This document shows positions 1-11,458 of a stretch of DNA of 64,000 nt, in pieces. Each line of letters begins with the position of its first letter. Within the stretch, counting starts at the first letter, position 1. The stretch lies in contig JAMWET010000473.1 of assembly GCA_024036415.1 (NCBI GenBank), positions 346,001-410,000 of the forward strand, in the 5' to 3' direction. Origin of the DNA: Prochilodus magdalenae (Eukaryota; Chordata; Actinopteri; Characiformes; Prochilodontidae). The translations under genes were made by a program, and so were the position numbers. The notes under the pieces are model-generated. The model made no database searches and was not told the DNA's origin. It saw only the letters and a program-made list of their open reading frames with translations.

Positions 1-1842
1 TTTCAAAATGTTTTAATGCCAAACTTTATTTTAGAACTATCATAACACAATGTATCAGGCACTTGGCAGTGAATTCCAAACATTTCCGATAGTAACTTTC
101 TGATATGTAGTCTTTAGGCTTTAATTGCTTCGGACATTATGTTCCTATCACTGTGAACAACTCCTACTCTGCAAGATTCCCTAGAGGGAACAGAGCATCT
201 CACATCTCAACCAATCCGAATGGTTTTGTGTCCACCCCACCGATGAAGTTATGTAGAAACATCAGTGGGATCCCTGTCTAAGTAAATGGTGCAGTGTTTT
301 CTTTACTTATTGATTTATTTATTGAGAAATACACGTGTCCTCAGTGAGATACAGCACAATGGGTGTATGGAATGAAACTACACTAAAGCAAAATGCATTG
401 CTTTGTCAGTTTTTGAAAGCTCACTGTAAATTTTCTTTTGTGTATCCATTCGGTTCATACTCTTTTAATAAACCAACGATTTATTATTCAATACTGTGTG
501 GGCAGCAAGGCTGCAAAAGTTTTTATTGTGGAATTTTCTTTCATGCTTAGTAAATAACCTCCACTCTAAAAGTTTTTTGCTGTCATTTGAAATTGTTTTA
601 CCATTGTGGGAAGAATGTATGCGATAGGAAAGAAAACATGATTTTTTTAGCATAACTGAATTGATAAAGATCCCCTTGTAGACCTCAGAAATCATGTGGG
701 CCTCTAATATGAACAGAACAATATTAGTCTGACAGGCCGCATATGTTTGCTGTCTCCGACATTGTATTGTTTCTTGTCAAAATGTCAGAAATCCAAGGAC
801 ACTTGTTTGGAGTTTGTGAGAACGCCTAAGAGCATACTTTTGCCTCAGAGTGCTCAGGTCTGTTAAAACCCGGTTATCTGATCATTACTGCTACAGCTAA
901 AGCTATTGCTGGAGATTCTTTCCGAGCCCTCATCTCTCTTGTCAGCATCGTTCCAATTAGAGCTTAGTTATCCCCCTGAAGCTGTCTCGTGTGTGTGTCG
1001 GGGGGATGGTGGTGGTGGTGGTGGGGGGGGCATAGCTGATGATGAGTTGCAATATTCACACATAAAATGTGGAGAGAAAACACAGTACAGATAGCAGCAG
1101 ACCACTTTTGCAGAAGGACCCAAAATCAATACTTCCTAACATAGCGATAAACTGTTTATCACCTGGAGTAATGAAACTTTTATACATTTGTGTAGAAAGC
1201 TGACAGCTTTTGTCTCGTCGCAGAAAAGCAGCGGAGCAGGTGATTCTGAGCATGCGATAAACGGAGTGAAATGTTCTTTCACAAGTTTTCCCCTGAAAGA
1301 GCGCAACACACCAGGCTGAGGCAATACACAAAGCAGCTGCCTTCCTTTAATTTCCCACTGTTTGCCTTTGCGAGAGATATATAAGAGAAAACAAGCAGCA
1401 AGAAAGGGCGCTGTGCATAGTTCTCGCCCCAGGACTCCTTCCGGATACCCCCGCTCACCAGCAACAACAGTGTGGAGAGCATCTTCAAACACTGAACATC
1501 TCTCCTGCTGGTTTAGGAGGGGTGCAGGGGGGATGCTCCTTCCTTTGGAATAGTGCACTATAACGAAAACAAATAGCAGAAATAACCTCCTCGGCTTACT
1601 GGAACTGGCTGGAGATAATACAATGACCCCCCTGAGAACAACTGCATTTGCTATTATATGGAAGGTCAGACAAGTACAGTGTCTTTGGCTGATCAGACAT
1701 TCTGTGCTTGACCATGCGCCTTTAAACGATCTGATTATCCTGAGGAGGGAGGCTGAGAGTGAAGATGCCTTTGAAAAGACAAAAGGGCTGTATCTCAGGT
1801 TGTTAACCTTCTTTATAATAATCATCCAGTTTCTGTAGCACT
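1..1842. other. Unannotated flank, no recognised gene
   Basis: I see no exon or named repeat here except a short G-rich simple tract at about 1,009-1,031. A 275-codon stop-free frame runs on the minus strand from 1963 to 1136, but its translation is not recognised and shows no domain or repeat pattern. It is treated as an observation rather than a gene. Confidence 0.5.
1009..1031 (+). repeat. GGT microsatellite and G run
   Basis: A short run of GGT units follows a six-G stretch (beginning about 1,000) and leads into a run of eight G. It is G-rich on the + strand and may be length-variable. Confidence 0.8.
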
Positions 1843-2103
1843 CTCTCATCATCAAAAGAATAGTAACACCATTAAACGGCACCCAGAGGAAATCAACCAA
1901 CAGGAATGAAACTTGGTGGGGTGGGTTTGACATTGTGAGACATGAGAATGATTCAAGTTCCATGCTGTGCTGTGCATGTGACCTAAGTAAAGATGAGCCT
2001 TATGGCTGTACCTGAATGAGCCAACAGCCATAATTGCAGACGTTCAGCGAGCAGTGACGCCCTTCATGAGTCATCCTGTTAGTACCAGCACTACTGCTGC
2101 ATG

Positions 2104-2720
2104 TGTAAGCGGCTGAAGAGCTTTCGGAGTTGATTCTGAACAGCACTACTTGAATTCGCCAGTAGGGGGAGTAGAGGGCAGGAGGTGGAGCAACCGACTC
2201 TCTTGCTCTTGGTTCATTAAATGCACGTTGAAGAGAGAGTTCGTGGTGTGAAACCTCTGTCCATATTTCTTACATTTTAGGTGAGAATTTTGTTTATGAG
2301 TCAGTTTCATTGGTTTAACTGTGTTATAGTTGGTGTTAAAGCAGATAAATGTCGAAAAAACGAGTGTTTTATAGAGGATTTTTCTGGTTTTGGCACGTTT
2401 CGAACATATGCTAGCTATGTAAGGGCTTAATGATGCTGTAGCTGTCTAGTAGCCGTCTTGGCTAATATATAGATACCCTGTTCATGTTATATCAGCCTTG
2501 GTACCGGAAGGTCACAATGTATCTGTTGATATTAGCCTTAAGAAAAGAGTATCAGATCGCTAGCAATGTGAAGTGAATGTCTTTTCTAAATTTATAGAAT
2601 GTATGTCAGTGTTGTGCTGCATCTTCATTTCTTTTTTTAGTTCGTTAAATGCACGTTGCGGAGAGAGAGTGTGTGGTGTGAAACCTCTGTCCATATTTCT
2701 TACATTTTAGTGCATTTACA
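2104..2720 (+). mobile_element. LTR-like insertion (possible solo LTR, about 617 bp) inside the Tc1-like element
   Basis: This block interrupts an alignment that is continuous in the copy at 47,367-47,828. Its ends are TGTAAG and TTTACA, the TG...CA inverted termini typical of LTRs. Candidate 4-bp target duplications are CATG (2100-2103) and CGTG (2721-2724), with one mismatch. Inside, a segment of about 70 bp occurs twice in direct orientation (2212-2280 and 2640-2710), each copy ending in TTCTTACATTTTAG. No gag or pol coding is present, so a solo LTR or a non-autonomous element fits best. The superfamily is unassigned. Confidence 0.5.
2212..2710 (+). repeat. Pair of about 70-bp direct repeats in the LTR-like block
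   Basis: Copies at 2212-2280 and 2640-2710 share ATGCACGTTG and GTGTGAAACCTCTG, differing by a few substitutions and small indels. Spacing is about 428 bp. This could be an internal duplication within the LTR or the trace of a deletion between two related elements. Confidence 0.75.
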
Positions 2721-3156
2721 CGTGATGCAGGACTACTTGCATGTAGATTCTTACAACGACTGCCCTTAACACCACATCAGCATCGCCAAAGACAGCAGTG
2801 GTGTCGTTCCAGTCTGTCATGGAGTGGCTCAGAATGGCAACAGCCACTCCATCTCCATCGGTACTGCAAAATCTGCAATAACTGTGTGAGAATATTCAAC
2901 ATGCATGGGATGGATTATTGCACGACACCATTAGGAAGCACTACAACTCCATGACAAGACATCTGGTGTACAAAGCAAACATGGCGTCCTCACGCCATAC
3001 TGAGAGATAGTACTTCAGAATGTGTAGCTCAATAAATATTGCCCATATCAGTCTGAATTTATCATCATTTATTATTCCTGGTCACCTTTATCTTCCTTCA
3101 CATTAGCAGGACAATCCAGCACTTACTTCTGGGTACAATTTTTTTGACAGTAAGTA

Positions 3157-3940
3157 CATGTAACTAGCACATTAAGTTGGCAGTTTATTAGGTCATGTGT
3201 TACTTATACTAATAGGTCATTTGATCAGAAATACCTTCTATATTGGAGCATTTTGTATGTTTACAATTGATTATATGCAAAATTCTGACAAGTCAAGTCA
3301 CACGGGAGCACTGTTTAAAAAGTTAATTAGCTGAAAGAAACGCAAACAGAGGAGTATGTCTAAAAAAGCTTATTTTGTCAAACACTGGCTTTACAAGATT
3401 TATATGCTTGAGAATTACATGAGTAATTCTGGAAATCAGCTTTATATTAATCAATCCAGCAACTGGATGTGACAACAGGTTGTCATGTCTGTTCAGAAGG
3501 CGGTTTAAGCAACACAAATGTTAACTCATATTTTGCTTCTATTTATATCACTTCTTTGTTTGTTGATAAAAATTGGATTATTGTCAGCATTTGCTATAGT
3601 GGTTGCTAGCCCAAAGCTTAAGCAATTATTATATTTACCCTCCCTTAAAAACTTACATATTGCTCCTTAAATCTAAAACCTTTTTTTGCCTTAAAAGCAA
3701 ATCAGCACCATTTTCCACATGATGAGGCTGGTGACGATGAGCCTGTTTATGGTGACTGTTGTCACTGGAAGTTTTGATATTTTGTTGGAGTTTGCTTGAC
3801 TGAATAAGGTAATAGAAAATATTGTGTTTGGCTAAGCGACATGTCAATCAAAACTGTTGCAAATGGTCACTTACTGACTGCAGGCCATCTGTTGCCATGA
3901 CTGTCAGGCCCCCTTTGCTAATGTCTATCAATGATTTTAT
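3157..3940. other. AT-rich spacer without recognised features
   Basis: No convincing coding frame or repeat terminus was seen. Open frames are short and overlap on both strands. Confidence 0.55.
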
Positions 3941-4190
3941 ATGGGTGGTAGAACATTTTGAGCACAGCAGTGACATCAGCATGGTGGTTTGTGTAATGCC
4001 GGTACACCATTAGTGTCAATGTCAACATCAAAGTCAGTGTTATTGCTGGGTTGAGAATAATCCACCAACCACAAATATCTAGCCAGAAATGGTCCTCTAG
4101 CCAGCAATGGTCCTGTCCACCAACCACAAATATCTAGCCAGCAATGGTCCTGTCCACCAACCACAAATATCTAGCCAGAAATGGTCCTGT
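3941..4190. repeat. Inverted-repeat element, copy 1, with a minisatellite grown from its right arm
   Basis: The left arm (GGGTGGTAGAACATTTTGAG near 3,941) is the inverse of the right arm near 4,035-4,075 (GTTGAGAATAATCCACCAAC). Both resemble the arms of the larger copy at 25,545-26,035. The right arm runs into a tandem array at 4062-4190 whose unit contains the arm sequence. Confidence 0.65.
4062..4190 (+). repeat. Minisatellite, 37-bp unit, three copies
   Basis: Units start with CCACCAACCACAAATATCTA and end with AATGGTCCTGT at 4062, 4117 and 4154. The first unit carries an extra 18-bp internal duplication of CTAGCCAGMAATGGTCC. The last two units are an exact 37 bp long. Confidence 0.9.
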
Positions 4191-5261
4191 CCAGAAAGTG
4201 ACCATCAGCAATATAGGGTTAGTGGAGGGGACAAACTGTGCATGGAAAAGGTTTAGTCTCGCAATCCCCACCTACAAGATGTGCCAGTGAGGCTGGTGAA
4301 GGACTAACCTGTGTGCACACTTGCAGACGCTTGCAGCATAAGGCACTAAAGAGCAATAGCACAGCCTAATTGAGCTCGAACTGTGACTGAACTTCTCGCT
4401 TTTCATTTGTCCACGTGCACTGGATATCGATTGCTTCAGAGGAACTAGGAATAGATTTTTGTTCCCCTTTCTTAATAAATGAACATGAAACTGCAATCAT
4501 TATCCCATTTTAATTCCAAGCCCTACCTGCACTACTCTTTTTCAGTACATTTACTAACAGTTCAATGGCATTATTGAGCAAAATAGGTCTTATTATGTGA
4601 AATTGAAAATTACACGCTTTAGGGAGCAATTATTAAAGATTTCAGAAGGCCACACATCTTCCATGACAGTCTGGAAATGGCAGTTATGGCAGTTCTGCAT
4701 TTATAAATACGAGTTTTTCCAAAGCACTTGTGAGTGTCTTTGAAATGCAACGTACGGAGTGGTGAAAATATAAGAACGGCTTAGCCACTACACATTCAAA
4801 TCTGTCCCTGTCGCGTCCTATCCCCGTTCATCATTTGAATAAGCTGCTTTCCTCTACTGTGCTGTGACAATGTATGTCAGCAGAGACGAACAGAATGACT
4901 GAAAATGGCTGCTGTGTGTCATTTGTATCACTCCAGGCTTCGAGTAGTAATTTATTCAAGGGCTCAGTGTGCGCCCTTTCAGTGTACCACGTTTCTCTGC
5001 ATGTCCTTCCTTTGAGTCCAGATGCACAAGAGATCGCCATGCCATCGGTCACATGCGTCTACTCCATCCCAGTGGACGTCCATTTATCACGTCTCACACT
5101 CGAAGCAGCACCTGAGCTGCCCTGTTCTCACTCGGCAGACAACATGGTTTTAGAATGTCCTAGAATGTCAACAGGTCTTACTCTCACATTTTCTGGGGGA
5201 TTCTGAGGTGTGGGTGGGCTAAATAAATGTGAAGAAAAAGCATCATATTTTATATATGTAT
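4191..5261. other. Spacer without recognised features
   Basis: A 110-codon + frame at 4874-5206 overlaps a minus frame at 4831-5052. Neither translation is recognised and neither is flanked by clear splice sites. I see nothing firm here. Confidence 0.5.
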
Positions 5262-5355
5262 ATGTTTGCATGTTCTCCCTGTGTCTACATTGGTTTCAGT
5301 TTCCTCCTAGGTGTGAGTGCGTATGTCTGTTTGTCTGCCCTGTGATGGACTGGAG
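5262..5355 (+). mobile_element. SINE fragment
   Basis: The stretch with TTTGCATGTTCTCCCTGTGT, TTTCCTCC and CTGCCCTGTGATGGACTGG matches the middle of a repeat that is very common in ray-finned fish. The same family is seen in fuller form at 21,980-22,291. Head and tail are missing. Confidence 0.65.
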
Positions 5356-5375
5356 GCCATCAAAGCAAAACTGTC

Positions 5376-5535
5376 CAGCCAACAGCATCCTGTGGGCAAT
5401 GTCCCATGGCCACTAATGAATTACTAGAGGAAGTCTACAGGATGGAAAATAGAGTTTTTAAAAATTCTATGATCTTCATGTACCACATACACTAACTCAC
5501 CCCCACCACGTCACTGCAGTGCTGAGGATGACCCA
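5376..5535. repeat. Inverted-repeat element, copy 2 (fragment)
   Basis: CCAGCCAACAGCATCCTGTG at 5,377 matches 25,620-25,640. CACCACGTCACTGCAGTGCT near 5,505 matches the right arm at 25,826-25,846. The middle is shortened compared with that copy. Confidence 0.6.
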
Positions 5536-5645
5536 CAGTCTGTTATACCGACTAGTAAGTTAAAGATATATGTAGCTACTCACTATGAAGCTTTCAGTTT
5601 AAGATGATCTGCTTCAACTAACCATCAAACAGTGGATATAGTCAC
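5535..5645 (-). repeat. Unnamed repeat, shared with 8,395-8,490 in inverse orientation
   Basis: CTTTCAGTTTAAGATGATC and CATCAAACAGTGGATA are the inverse of sequence at 8,413-8,460 (ATCCACTGTTTG and CTTAAACTGAAAGTTTCATA). No coding content. It may be the end of a larger transposon that I cannot delimit. Confidence 0.55.
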
Positions 5646-5744
5646 ACAGCATGACTGCTGCTTACAGGCTGTTATTGGGGTAGAGATACTGATAAAGGTG
5701 GAAATGCTCATCTCTTCAGTCTATTCAGGGTCAGTGCTGAGTGA

Positions 5745-6080
5745 AGCTGTCTGATATTGTCCAAGGTTGGAGAAACTGTAGTGAAATGCACAGAGCAAGC
5801 TAACCACTCTGTGTTAAAGTTGTCCAGGAACCTATTCAATTTGTAAACACTGAAGTTGTCTTCCTGTTCACCAGCTTGTTTTCCAAATTTCCCATTCCAC
5901 ATTCAATAGTGCCTCAGTTCTTTTTCTGGCCTGTACAAGCTGTAGCATTTAAGGTGGATGTGAGCATTCAAGTTGGCATCAATCATGTTCAACGACAATT
6001 TGGTTTCTGGGAAAGATTATGAAAAATGTCGACACCATCTTCACAGCATGGAGCGATGGATTTCCATTTACGCCGTTTTT
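5745..6080 (+). repeat. Old unnamed repeat, shared with the SINE host at 21,910-22,550
   Basis: GATATTGTCCAAGGTTGGAG near 5,752 and CTGTACAAGCTGTAGCATTT near 5,933 recur near 21,908 and 22,376, in the same order and orientation. Divergence is high with several indels. Confidence 0.6.
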
Positions 6081-8394
6081 ATTGCAGGTGCTCTGTTGTC
6101 GTATGTAACATTTACAGGGTGTATATATTAAGTCCCGACTACGTACCAGTTTAGTGTTTTTGTACTGGCCCATTTTATCGCCCTGTTTAGCAAAAGCAGT
6201 GTTAGAGGGTGGCAGTACCGGTTATAGCACATAGATTAAAAGCCAAAAAAGGGGACGCCATTGACAGCATGGAGTGGAGCTAAAGCTAGCTTCACAGCTC
6301 TGGTCAATCATAACCCTTGTTTGAGGAACTTCATTGTTCAAATGGGATGCATTAATGGGATGGAAGTAATACAGCTTGGACGGACACTTCAACATCTCTT
6401 TTCAACTAAACAGACTTGAACTACTCTCTGGGACAGCAAAGGACCATTTACCTCTACAAGGCCACGTTCAGGACACAAGGACTCAAAAGTTCTCCATTCC
6501 GGGTGAGAGCTCTCCAGTTCTGCCTCTCTATAGAGACATAGGCCAAATCTTTTGTTAATGTGTTTGTTAATGTGTTTAGTATGTATGACGGTGATGGATA
6601 TGGTTGTTTGTACAGGGGATTCATGGGCTGTGTTGGTGTACTAGTAAAACAAGGTTTTCAAGCACCTAGTGGATGGTATCCCTGCATTTTCGGTGTTTAG
6701 CAAGATACCTAAACGGTAACAACATACGGTATCTAGATGAATTCTGACATCACAGAAACAATAGATTTGAAATGAGCTTGTTTTGCAGCTTATATTGTAT
6801 ATAGGACTGTATGGGCTGCTAAGTGAAAAAAGCATGTGGCCCTATAAAAAGCAAAAGGCAGGTCTGCTGAAGAAGCTCACCTATGTCTTCTTATCACCAG
6901 TGGTTGATCTGCGCTTGCTTTCTGGAAATAAACCAACATCTGGAATAACATCACAAACTCTCACAGGTAACCTCTACGCTCCAGCATCTTGTTACTACTG
7001 CTTACTACCGCTGTGCAGCCCCCTCTGTTGACACTGATGACATATTCTTTGACGTTCCTTGGTTGCAATAAAACCTGATTCACACACAGGCTGGTTCCCT
7101 GAATAGGTTCTAAGAATCCTGAACAGAGCCAGTTCAGGAACCACGATTCTAACAGACATTTTGCTTGTTTGGAGCACATCTCATTTGTTTTTTTTAAAAA
7201 GAGCATCAGCACATAACAGGGTATGTGTTCAGTCACTGGGTTCTCTGTCAGTAAGCGGGGGGTTGTGATGTTTCAAACTGTTTGGTTTTCGTAGAGCTTT
7301 TGGAGGGGGATCTGGCCACTGTCGTGCACCCTAGTGAGGAGGAGAAATATGTATCTTGGCTGGTGATTCATGGTCTCGGATGGCACCGTGGGTGTTTTAT
7401 CCCGGTGAGGTGGTATTTTTCACGTTTCAATCTGCAGCTTGGCTTTACAAGCATCTCAGGGACAGTGCTCTGTCTGTGAAGGATGATTTCTCTCCAAGGG
7501 GAAATCAGATCTTTCCAGCAAGGCGCACTGTTTAGCGGCAGCTCAGGAAGACTGATGCTGTGATATGGCATAATTGTGTTGCTGCATCTGTTGGAGAGCG
7601 CGAGCAGGCGTGCGGGCGGCGGGCGTGGCCGTGCCCATGTCCATGTTTGTACACAAACATACGTGGAGTAGGGAACACTCTAGACTCAAGAGAGGCGAGA
7701 TTATCAGAAGAAACATCTGCGTCACATTAGAACAGCAGCCGCAGTGGGAGATGAACCAAAGAGCTCCTACACTAATGAGCTGCCTGCGCGGAGCACTGCA
7801 AAGCAGGCTCCCATTCAAAATCCACAACTGCTAATCACGCTCATAGCATGGGCCATCTTTCTGGGCCTTTCATGCCACACTGCAGCACGTAAAGTGCTCC
7901 AACCGGATAAAAAGCAGGCAGTTCTCTGTGCTGAAAAAAGGCAGCACAGCTAAAGTTGGTTTTTCCTGGTCTGGTTTTGGATTAGTTGGTCACCCAGCAT
8001 GATCTCATTAGCTGGCCACGCAGAATGGTCTGATTACACCAGCATTCAAAACACACTGTCGCTGCTGGAACAAAATCTCCATAACGGAGAAGAAAAAAAA
8101 ATCCTAACCTTTTTAAAGAAACCATCGAATGGAAAGCTGAATTCCACAATCCTAAGCTAGACTTAATATGTAATGTCTCTATAATTGACATACTCTAGTT
8201 CTTGTTGTAGCCCAACAATACAACAACGGAGCAACAGGAATGAAAATGAGTGACTTTGTGGAGACAGCTACTCTTCAAGGCTGTGAGGGCGATGGTGTCA
8301 GTTTTCATACACATTCCAAGATACTGTTAGCAGACATGGTTGATGTTCATCTTTAATCAAGGTTGAAAGCGGCTTCTTATTCCTATAAGTAACC
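6081..8394. other. Spacer without recognised features
   Basis: A few moderate open frames occur, such as minus 7543-7827 and + 7574-7834, but they overlap on opposite strands and translate to unrecognised low-information sequence. The stretch near 7,560-7,680 is relatively CpG-rich (GCGCGAGCAGGCGTGCGGGC), but no promoter or exon can be argued from it. Confidence 0.5.
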
Positions 8395-8490
8395 CCCATG
8401 GTGTATGATTTTATCCACTGTTTGACGACTGAACCCGATTGTCTTAAACTGAAAGTTTCATAGTGAGCAACACCTTTCCTTTAATTGTAT
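8395..8490 (+). repeat. Unnamed repeat, inverse partner of 5,535-5,645
   Basis: ATCCACTGTTTGACGACTG and CTTAAACTGAAAGTTTCATA match the inverse complement of the 5,535-5,645 block. Two dispersed copies in opposite orientation indicate a transposed repeat. Confidence 0.55.
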
Positions 8491-8750
8491 TGTTCTTGAG
8501 ATTTAAAGCAAGTAGCTAGTATATGTAGTGTTAGCTACTAGCAAGCCTTAAGTAACTAAAGTTAGCACAGCTAACCAAATAGTCTGACGACCTAGCTTAT
8601 TACACAGAGGTCCATTTCATTTCCCTGCCTGTGTTTATTTCAACATGCTGCTTACATGTGATCATCATGGTGTCTCATTGTAAACCAGCAAATCAGAGCA
8701 GAGCCAATCAGATTAATCATGAGCTCACCAAACAAGGGAAAACAGTTCCT

Positions 8751-8897
8751 TGCCTTTTCTATAGGTATGAGCGCTGGACTGGGTTGCCAGGTGGTGCTCT
8801 TTTTGCATTATATGTCTGTGTATTAACCTCGAGGTATCAGCACTGGCCCCCTGTTCGGGCAGTGTCTGAGCTCATGGTGAGTTTTAGGCTCTAACCT
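8751..8897 (+). mobile_element. L2-like LINE 3'-region fragment
   Basis: TGAGCGCTGGACTGGGTTGC, CTGTGTATTAACCTC and TGTTCGGGCAGTGTCTGAGC are the inverse of 10,556-10,690, which lies downstream of the coding remnant of the LINE at 10,441-11,458. Only the untranslated 3' part is present. Confidence 0.7.
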
Positions 8898-9963
8898 GCT
8901 CTAAATAAAGGCATTGTATGGCACCTTTAAGGGAAGTGACGTTGGAGCATTTCTATTGGTCAATTTAGCATCACCTTTTGGCACCATGTAAAGGGTAGCA
9001 CTGATGTTCAAACGATCAAATAAAGAAACATATATTATATTAAAAATGGTCACAAATGAAGACACAAAGTTTTGTCCCGGCGGCGATGACATGACAAGGT
9101 GGGCTTATAGAGTCATGAGGTTAATCCTAATATTCTTTATTGCTTCTATTTCTACTCTGTTGCTCAGGTCTCATATGAGTCCCGGCAGAACTGCAACGCT
9201 ACGCCCCCGCCTTTTAGCTATGATATGACTCCTTCCCAGGCACGGCTTTATATCCTTCATTAAACATTCTTTTTCTCATTTTTAAACGCTCTAAAAGTAG
9301 CTTTCCACTTAGGAACATTAGGAGATCAGTATCAGCTACACTGAATACTTTGCTACAAAATGAGGAGAGGTATCTGTTTGATTTAATCAGTCTGGATTTT
9401 CATTTGATCTTAATTCACAGGTTAAGCCTCTGTGGAGGTGTTGTAGCTCTGCCTGACTTTGTTACAGGGCACTGTCTGATTAGATAGCAGTTTCATTCAA
9501 TATTCTTATCCCTGACCAAGACTAGGTGAGTCTGTTGAAGTAAGAGGGTCCTGTTGGTAGCTTTAAGTGTGGGAGCTGGGATTGAGCTGCTGGGCACAGA
9601 TTGGAACAGGTGTACTTGTTCTCTTTCCAATTTCAAGCTGCACAGGTGACTTTCGATGAAACCGACGCCTTCGTTTCTGTGCTGATAAGGTCCTCCTCGG
9701 GTAGTAAAGCTATACTGCCATGCATACCCATCACTCTGTACAGTGCTACTGGAACATATCTGAACCCTTTATCATCTTGTGAATTTCTACATACATGTGA
9801 CCTCAAACATGATCAGATCACCATTTAACTCATAACAGATAAAGAGAACCCAATTAAACAAGGAACACAAAATATGTTTGATGTCATCTAACATTAAATG
9901 TCTTTGTGACACCCCCTTGAGAACCAATTAATTCAACCATCAAAGGTTCAAAATCAAAGGCTG
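8898..9963. other. Spacer without recognised features
   Basis: No gene, RNA or delimitable repeat was recognised. Open frames are under 80 codons. Confidence 0.5.
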
Positions 9964-10440
9964 TCAATTCCAGTAATCGTTAATCAGCCCTGAGAATGTC
10001 TTGCATGGTTTGGCATGAACGTTCTTCTCCAGTAAATCTTGAAACTGAAAAAACAGCCCCAAAAAAACATTACTGTTGGTACAGCTAACGTTCTCCTGGC
10101 ATCTGTCAAAGAGAGTGGTCCAGCAGACCACCATATTGCAGCCCTGTTCTGAGCTTTGCTCCACTAACTCTTCCTGAAGGTCTTCTGCAGTCAAGCAGGA
10201 TATTTTGATTTGCCTTTCTTGTTTTTTGGTCTTCCAGACATCAACTTGACCTCCACTGTTCCTGTGAACCGTCATTATTTAATTCTATTATAAACTGCGG
10301 CAGTGGCTACCTGAAAATGCTCTGCTATCTTCCTATAGACCTTTTCTGATTTGTGTGCACCGAATATTGCCATCTTTAGAGTGCTAGGGAGCTGCTTAGA
10401 GAGGAACTGATTGCAGGGAGTTCTGAGGAGGGTATATAAT
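9964..10440 (-). pseudogene. Possible decayed transposon coding remnant
   Basis: Read on the minus strand, an upstream stretch gives M-A-I-F-G-A-H-K-S-E-K-V-Y-R-K-I-A-E-H-F, then VATAAVYNRIK, followed after a frame change by a 103-codon frame containing KISCLTAEDLQEELVE. The first part resembles a helix-turn-helix of the kind at the start of Tc1-type transposases, and the second resembles the linker after it. No catalytic DDE motif is visible. This is a tentative call. Confidence 0.35.
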
Positions 10441-11458
10441 CTCATTTATTTACATTTACATTTAAGGTATTTAGCAGACACTCTTATCCAGAGTGACTTA
10501 CAACCGTACTTAGTGTTCCGTTGGATAATATTCCAGCTAGTAGAGGAAGTTTAGAGCCTAAAAACTCACCCCGAGCTCAGACACTGCCCGAACAGGGGCC
10601 AGTGCTGGTACCTAGAGATTAATACACAGACATAGAGCAAGTAAAGCATTACCTGGCAACCCCAGCCCAGTGCTCATTCCTATAGAGGAGAAAAGGTCAT
10701 TATAAGTGCAATACAATACACACAATTTACACCTCTGCTAGAGCTCACTCACTTAAGTGCATTACGAAGAGATGGGTCTTCAGTCTGCGTTTGAAGACAG
10801 CGAGAGACTCCGCTGTTCTGACACCCAGTGGGAGTTCATCCCACCATCTGGGAGCCAGGACAGAGAAGAGTCTGGACGCTTGTCTTCCATGTGTCCTCAG
10901 GGATGGCGGTTCAAGTCGAGCTGTACTTGAAGCTCAAAGGGCTCGAGGTACAGCTTGACTCTTCACCATTGCCATAAGGTAGGGAGGCGCTGGTCCATTC
11001 TTGGCTTTGTAGGCGAGCATCAGAGTTTTAAATCTGATGCGGGCAACGACAGGAAGCCAATGAAGGGAGCGCAGCAGTGGAGTGACGTGGGTGAACTTTG
11101 GAAGATTGAAGATGAGACGGGCTGCAGTGTTCTGGACCAGTTGCAAGGGCCTGATGACACGCAGAGGAAGACCAGCCAGGAGTGAGTTGCAGTAGTCTAG
11201 CCTTGAAATGACCAGTGACTGGACAAGCAGCTGGGTGGCTTCCTGAGAAAGGAAGGGTCGTATCCTCTAGATGTTGTAGAGGAGGAATCTGCATGACCAA
11301 GTCAGGGTTGCAATATGAGCCGAGAGCGATAACTGGCCATCCAGAATCATTTCAAGACTTCTTGCATCCTCAGTCGTGGTGATCAACGAGTTCCCGAATG
11401 AGATGGCAAGATCACGGTGAGGACCTGTAGTGCTGGGGATGAACAGCAGTTCAGACAT
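10441..11458 (-). mobile_element. L2-like non-LTR retrotransposon, 5'-truncated 3' end
   Basis: The minus strand encodes pieces of the C-terminal part of an L2-clade LINE ORF2 in shifted frames. They run SELLFIPST..AISFGNSLI (11,458-11,270), then a frame change, LQLVQNTAARLIFNLPK and LLRSLHWLPVVARIRFKTL (about 11,146-10,990), then LRTHGRQASRLFSVLAPRWW, DELPLGVRTAESLAVF and KRRLKTHLF (about 10,890-10,765). The reverse transcriptase core (YxDD) and endonuclease are absent, as expected of a 5'-truncated insertion. The 3' untranslated part continues to about 10,441 and ends in a CTCTGGATAAGAGTGTCTGC tail. Frameshifts make it inactive. Confidence 0.85.
10443..10510 (-). repeat. LINE 3' tail shared with a tRNA-derived SINE
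   Basis: On the minus strand this reads TTGTAAGTCACTCTGGATAA and then GAGTGTCTGCTAAATACC, ending in repeats of AAATGT. The same tail closes the SINE at 62,862-63,081 (TTGTAAGTCGCTCTGGACAA). Shared tails let SINEs use a LINE's reverse transcriptase. Confidence 0.75.

Larger units (their letters stand above)
1843..3156 (+). mobile_element. Tc1/mariner-like element, copy 1, split by an LTR-like insertion
   Basis: The left end contains CTCATCATCAAAAGAAT near 1,848. The right end near 3,131-3,156 holds the degraded inverse (TTTTTTTGACAGTAAGTA). Body sequence at 1,895-2,100 matches 47,385-47,560, and 2,750-3,130 matches the inverse of 42,440-42,960 and also 47,600-47,790. The transposase region is broken by many indels; only fragments align with the clearer copy at 42,401. 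Excluding the inserted block at 2,104-2,720, the remnant is about 700 bp, far shorter than a full Tc1-type element (roughly 1.3-1.7 kb), so it is internally deleted and inactive. Confidence 0.75.
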
